This document shows positions 8,701 to 12,525 of a stretch of DNA of 12,525 nt, one piece after another (within the stretch, counting starts at the first letter, position 1; each line of letters begins with the position of its first letter). The notes under the pieces were generated by a model. That model had not been told where the DNA came from, did no database searches, and saw only the letters and a list, made by a program, of their open reading frames with translations. A program made the translations under genes and the position numbers. The stretch is from Larix sibirica (Eukaryota > Streptophyta > Pinopsida > Pinales > Pinaceae): NCBI GenBank assembly GCA_004151065.3, contig NWUY0300062343.1:12565-25089 (forward strand). Reading direction: 5' to 3'.

Positions 8701-9489
8701 AGTGACAAACTGCCCAGTCCCTTCAAATTTAACTCAAATTGGCTTAAATATGAGGAGTTTAAAAATCTATTGGCAGACACTTGGCTCCATTATGATCTTG
8801 ACGATCAGAGGCTTGCAGCGATCCAATTTGCAAAAATTTTGAAAAAATTAAAACAATCCACTATGAAATGGGAACACGAGAAACACATCAAGGACAAAGA
8901 GGAACTCAGAAGAGTGGAGGAAAATATTAAGGAAATCTATGAATCAAATGGTGGTGGATTCGCTTCAGAAGCATCGAAATCATTAGCATAACTAGAGAAA
9001 ACCAAGAAGAAACTTATGGCAGATCAGGGGGAGGTCTGGCGTCTAAAGGGTCGCGTAATCTAGTTAAAGAACAGGGATGAAAACACAAAAAATTTCCATG
9101 TTGAGGCCAAAGGACACAAGATCATAAATACAATTTTGAGAATTCCATGGGAGGATGGTCAAGAGATTAAGACTTTTGAAGGCCTGGAAGATATGGGGAA
9201 GGCTCACTTCTCCAACTTATTTAAAGCACAGGATAGAGCATCAACTGTGGAAATTCTCATAATTTCTCAGGCTTTTCCAATTTTTGTTAATGAGGAGGAT
9301 AATCATGAACTTATGGAGGAAGTATCTCAAAATGAGTTACTAGAATTCCTCCATAGCTTTCAAAAAGACAAACGTCTGGGGCCTGATGGATGGTAGGTTG
9401 AATTCTTCCTAGATTATTTTGATATATTGGGAGAATACATACTAAAGGTGGTGGAGGAATCAAGAAGATCGGGTTGAATATTGGAATCT

Positions 9490-10290
9490 TTCAACTCCAC
9501 TTTCATTGCTCTCATTCCAAAGGTAGACAATCCCTCCTCCTTTGATAACTTCAGGCCAATCTCTCTTGCTAATGGAATTTACAAAATCATAGCAAAAATA
9601 ATCGCTAGAAGAATCAAGGCCATTTTATCAAAACACATCTCCGAAGAGCAGTTTGGATTCTTGGAAGAAAGACAAATAGACGAAGATATTGGGGTCACAC
9701 AAGAAGTCCTTCACATCATGAAAGGAAGAAAAGACAAAGGAGTGGTCATAAAGTTAGATTTGTCAGAATCATATGATAGGTTCAATTGGATATATATTCA
9801 GCTACTCCTGGCCCATCTGGGATTTGATGTGCCTTTTATTACATGGATTATGAGTTGCATCACTTCAATTTCATTCGAAATTCTTATTAATGGCTCAACA
9901 ACCTCATTTTCTAGTGAGGAAAGGGGTTTAAGACAGGGATGTCCCCTGTCACCCCTACTTTTTCTCCTTGTTGTTGAAGGGTTGAGAAGGTTATTGAAAG
10001 AGGAAAATATTTCGGGATCCATAAAAGGTATCAAAATTTCAAACCTTTTATCTATAACACATATTCTATTTGTAGATGATATTCTACTATTTTGTGATGG
10101 ATCAAGAAGGGATGCAAAATCCCTAGCAAGAATATTGGAATTGTTTTGTACAATTATAGGAATGAAGATAAACATACACAAATCAAATCTATAGTGTGTT
10201 AATATGGAGGAGGAAGAGGTTCATGGCTATAAGGATCAATTTGCATTTCCATCCATCAATTTGGATGATGGTTTCAAATACTTGGGATTT
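9490..10290 (+). other. Reverse transcriptase domain of ORF2
   Basis: This domain copies the element RNA from the nicked target. It starts FIALIPK and NFRPISLANGIYKIIAKI. Motif A is KLDLSESYDR (catalytic Asp 588), where SKAYDR is usual. Motif B, RGLRQGCPLSP, is intact. Motif C is FVDD (Asp 694 and 695), where plant LINEs usually have FADD. YLGF follows near 10279. All three catalytic Asp are present. One internal stop lies at 10192-10194. Confidence 0.92.
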
Positions 10291-11189
10291 CATATGAAGC
10301 CAAACAATTGTTAGAAAAAGGAATGGATGTGGCTTATATCCAAGATGGAAAAAAGGCTACGGGTGTGGTCTTACAGATGGCTCTCAAGAGCGGGCAGGCT
10401 GATCCTCATCAAATCAATGCTAGAAGTCATTCTAGTTTATTGGATGGCCTTAGCATGGATTCCAAAAGGAATATTAGAGCAGGTCAGAATACTATGTTCA
10501 ATATTTATTTGGAGTGGTAGCAATGAAAAAAAGGTTATTCCATGGGTCAAATGGGATAGAATCACAATTCCAAAAGCTCTAGGTGGGTGGGGGTTGAAAA
10601 ATACCTTCAGATTCTCAAAATCCCTAGTAGGAAAAGGTGGTTGGTGATTAATAACTACCAGAAGCTTGTGGGAACAAACTATTGAGAAGAAGTATATACA
10701 TCCGACTGCTATTTTAGATTGGGTGAGATCCACACAAAAAAAGAGAAATAGCGTTTCCATAATATGGAAAGTTGTATTGCAATCATTTGACTTAATCGAG
10801 AAAGGATTGGCGTGGAGAATTCAAAATGGAAATAGGGTGAGAATTGGTTTAGACACGTGGTCAGGATGTAGAGGACAACATATCTTCTCGGATCATATGG
10901 TGGAACAGTTACACAACCTAGGGATATTTACACTAAACCAAGTTCAAAACCCCAACACCACAAATTTGTTGAGGCAAGGATGGCTTTCAGCGATAGAATT
11001 GGGTTTCACAAATAATGATGCAAATCAATGGAACCAGTATATCACTGCTCTTATGGATGGTTAGGTTAGGATAAGGGAATATGATGATGAGATGATTTGG
11101 GACTTGGAATCCTCAAGTGGTTATACTCCAAAGCAAGGTATATACAACTTAGTGCGGGGTTTCAAAATAGGGAAGCATAGTGGTGCTGG

Positions 11190-11400
11190 AAAAAGGTTTG
11201 GGAATTCAAATGTCCATCGAAATCCATAATGTTGATGTGGTGTGCATTAGCAGAAACGATCCCAACATGGGATAATATACAAAGGCAATGTTTTGAGGGG
11301 CCTAACTAGTGCACATTATGTAAATCAGCGAAGGAATCGGTGATGCCTCTTTGTTACCTGTAGCTTTAGAAGACATGTCTGGATAGAGTGCTCGAAAAAA
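11190..11400 (+). other. zf-RVT region of ORF2, frameshifted
   Basis: The zinc-binding region common behind plant LINE reverse transcriptases reads in frame 3 as WEFKCPSK, LMWCALAETIPTWDNI and CTLCKSAKESV. It then returns to the main ORF2 frame for LFVTCSFRRHVW. TAG at 11307 replaces the Trp expected before CTLC. The His expected just before LF is lost at the second shift, near 11340. Confidence 0.7.
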
Positions 11401-11594
11401 CTCAGCATGAATCTAAATTTGAATGGCAACATAATTGCATTAGCACTACAAACATGGATTTCAACCTCTCTCGTCCAGGATTACAGAGCTCTTCTGCTGA
11501 TCTTATGCTGGGGACTGTGGATAGCGAGGAATAACCAAATATTTTCTGAAAAAACTCACGGTTCCATAATTAGTTGCTATGAACAGCCGAAATA

Positions 11595-12056
11595 TATTTT
11601 CCTTCTTCCCACAAACAAAGAATGGGCCTACTATTAGAAGGGTTAGGGAGGAAGAAATTAATAAACAAATCTCATGAGCATATTTTGATGGTGCATCTCA
11701 ACAAGAAGGCACTTTATGTGTGGGGAGGGTAGCCCTCTACATATCAAATAAGCACTTCTTTAAAAATTTTGTAGTCTTTAGAGAAGGAACAGACAACTAT
11801 GTTGAATTATATGCATTAAAAATATTGCTTTTATTTGCTCTTGAAAAAGATTGCATAAATCTTCAAGTGTTCAGTGATTCGATGCTCGCAATAAACTGGT
11901 TCAAAAAGGTACAGGGTTGTACAAATATATGCCTTGTTCCATTGCTATATGAAATCCACAACATTGCTAAAAAAAACTATCTCTCTTTCATGCAAACATA
12001 ATTACAGGGAGCGAAACAATGAGGCAAATGCCTTATCTAAGGAAGGTTTTCAGCTG
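11595..12056 (+). other. RNase H domain of ORF2, degenerate
   Basis: In frame 2 the domain reads AYFDGASQQEG (first Asp at 11687-11689), VELYALK (Glu 11804-11806) and FSDSMLAINWF (Asp 11876-11878). After a shift near 12000 it ends RERNNEANALSKEG, where Asn (AAT, 12027-12029) stands in place of the last catalytic Asp, one G-to-A change away. TGA 11675-11677 replaces the Trp expected before AYFDG. Confidence 0.8.
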
Positions 12057-12068
12057 GGTAAAGGATAG

Positions 12069-12503
12069 TTTAAAATAATGGAACAACGTCATGACCAATC
12101 CTTTCAACACTCCCTCTAACCTTTCATTGAAGTAGGGGAGGAAAATATAAGTGCAACTGATTGAAAGCATTATAATACTTTTTTGGAACCTTCTTGTATG
12201 TTGTGAGCAAACAAAGACCATATTAAAGGCAGGGACACTTTTCTAAGATGCCTTATATTGGCAATTACAATTTTTTGATGAAGATATCAGGTGAAGATGA
12301 AGCAGGTCAGGATTTTAAGAAGGTCTCTTTTTGTGTTTTTGTTGTTGAATACATAGTTTGAGGATTACATACTCACTATGTACAATATATAGCTATATCT
12401 GCAGATATTTGTGGACATATGTGAAAATGTATGAAGGACAGACATATGCAAATGTAATTTTATACTATTAATAAAATTATGATTTTTTTTTATGAGGAAA
12501 AAA
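12069..12503 (+). other. 3' UTR and tail of the complete LINE
   Basis: About 435 bp follow the ORF2 remnant with no coding content. The UTR ends with AATAAA (12470-12475), T9 (12483-12491), ATGAGG and A8 (12498-12505). The last two A overlap the target duplication, so the element end is given as 12503. Confidence 0.7.
12470..12475 (+). promoter_or_regulatory. Polyadenylation signal AATAAA
   Basis: A canonical AATAAA lies 22 bp before the terminal A-run of the LINE, the right place to direct 3' processing of its transcript. Confidence 0.55.
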
Positions 12504-12522
12504 AACAACTAGATTATTTTGA
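12504..12522 (+). repeat. Target-site duplication, right copy
   Basis: AACAACTAGATTATTTTGA directly follows the LINE tail and matches 5865-5883 in 18 of 19 bases, with the last 13 identical. The one mismatch points to some age after insertion. Confidence 0.88.
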
Positions 12523-12525
12523 GAT

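Larger units (their letters stand above)
7996..12068 (+). pseudogene. LINE ORF2 polyprotein (EN-RT-zf-RVT-RNase H), broken
   Basis: This is the enzyme of the LINE, about 1,357 codons long, a normal length for plant L1 ORF2. The ATG at 7996 starts MKLLYFNCKG, the typical N-terminus of the endonuclease. Domain order is endonuclease (about residues 1-235), reverse transcriptase (about 499-765), thumb/linker, zf-RVT (about 1068-1130) and RNase H (about 1225-1350). One frame holds from 7996 to about 11160 with nine stops and no shift: TAG 8056, TAA 8989, TAG 9061, TAG 9394, TGA 9475, TAG 10192, TAG 10312, TGA 10645 and TAG 11062. After that, frameshifts fall near 11160-11178, 11340, 11590 and 12000, with further stops at 11178, 11307 and 11675. 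The end at TAG 12066-12068 follows the final RNase H motif; the original stop may have been a little further on. Confidence 0.88.
5884..12503 (+). mobile_element. Complete L1-type LINE retrotransposon (copy 3), inactive
   Basis: This is a structurally full non-LTR retrotransposon of about 6.6 kb. It has a short 5' UTR (5884-5981), ORF1 (5982-7906), an 89-bp spacer, ORF2 (7996-12068) and a 3' UTR with AATAAA and a poly(A) end. A 19-bp target-site duplication brackets it. The plant L1 assignment rests on ORF1 with DUF4283-like plus CCHC domains, an APE-type endonuclease at the start of ORF2, and a C-terminal RNase H, which plant L1 lineages are known to have acquired. It is dead: ORF1 has at least six internal stops and one frameshift, and ORF2 has about twelve stops and four frameshifts. 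The transcript would have served as both mRNA and template. Confidence 0.9.

Noticed and set aside
9798-10181. 127-codon minus-strand open frame
   Set aside because: It lies antisense to the reverse transcriptase domain, whose motifs are clear on the + strand.
7996-11160. Stop-codon recoding to explain nine stops without frameshifts
   Set aside because: The stops include all three codons and stand where Gln, Trp and Arg are usual. Other frames are broken by indels, so decay is simpler.
1-12525. CRISPR array, prokaryotic operon or phage system
   Set aside because: There are no regularly spaced repeats or ribosome-binding-site-led gene runs. All coding signals are plant retrotransposon relics.

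Overview
The window looks like repeat-rich, AT-rich nuclear DNA from a plant, probably one with a large genome. The evidence is a plant-type L1 LINE: ORF1 carries a DUF4283-like domain and a CCHC knuckle, and ORF2 carries APE endonuclease, reverse transcriptase, zf-RVT and a C-terminal RNase H. A gymnosperm is possible but the sequence does not decide it. No intact host gene, tRNA, rRNA or CRISPR array is visible. Every recognisable coding region is a decayed retrotransposon on the + strand.

Layout: (1) 1-1403 is the 3' part of a LINE (copy 1): the end of its RNase H domain, a long 3' UTR, and a tail of T-run, six bases, A-run. (2) 1404-2517 is unassigned AT-rich DNA with a perfect 26-bp palindrome at 1689-1714. 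(3) 2518-3891 is unassigned. It starts with TGTAACACC, holds a G-box/TATA pair at 2911-2944, and may be part of an LTR. (4) 3892-4360 is a broken LINE ORF1 (copy 2), followed by unexplained open frames to 4836. (5) 4921-5124 is a tRNA-derived SINE with A/B boxes and a poly(A) tail. (6) 5125-5864 is unassigned, with one protein-like open frame at 5519-5719. (7) 5884-12503 is a structurally complete LINE of about 6.6 kb (copy 3), flanked by a 19-bp target-site duplication with one mismatch.

In copy 3, ORF1 would make an RNA-binding gag-like protein. ORF2 would make the enzyme that nicks DNA, primes reverse transcription at the nick and degrades the RNA strand. Both frames carry many stops and several frameshifts, so the element cannot move on its own. 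The SINE has a poly(A) tail, as expected of SINEs mobilised by L1-type machinery. I see no convincing new biological system. The most useful signals are the clean insertion footprint of copy 3, the excess of TAG among its stops, the clustering of ORF2 frameshifts at its 3' end, the shared tail structure of two LINE copies, the palindrome, and the G-box/TATA pair.
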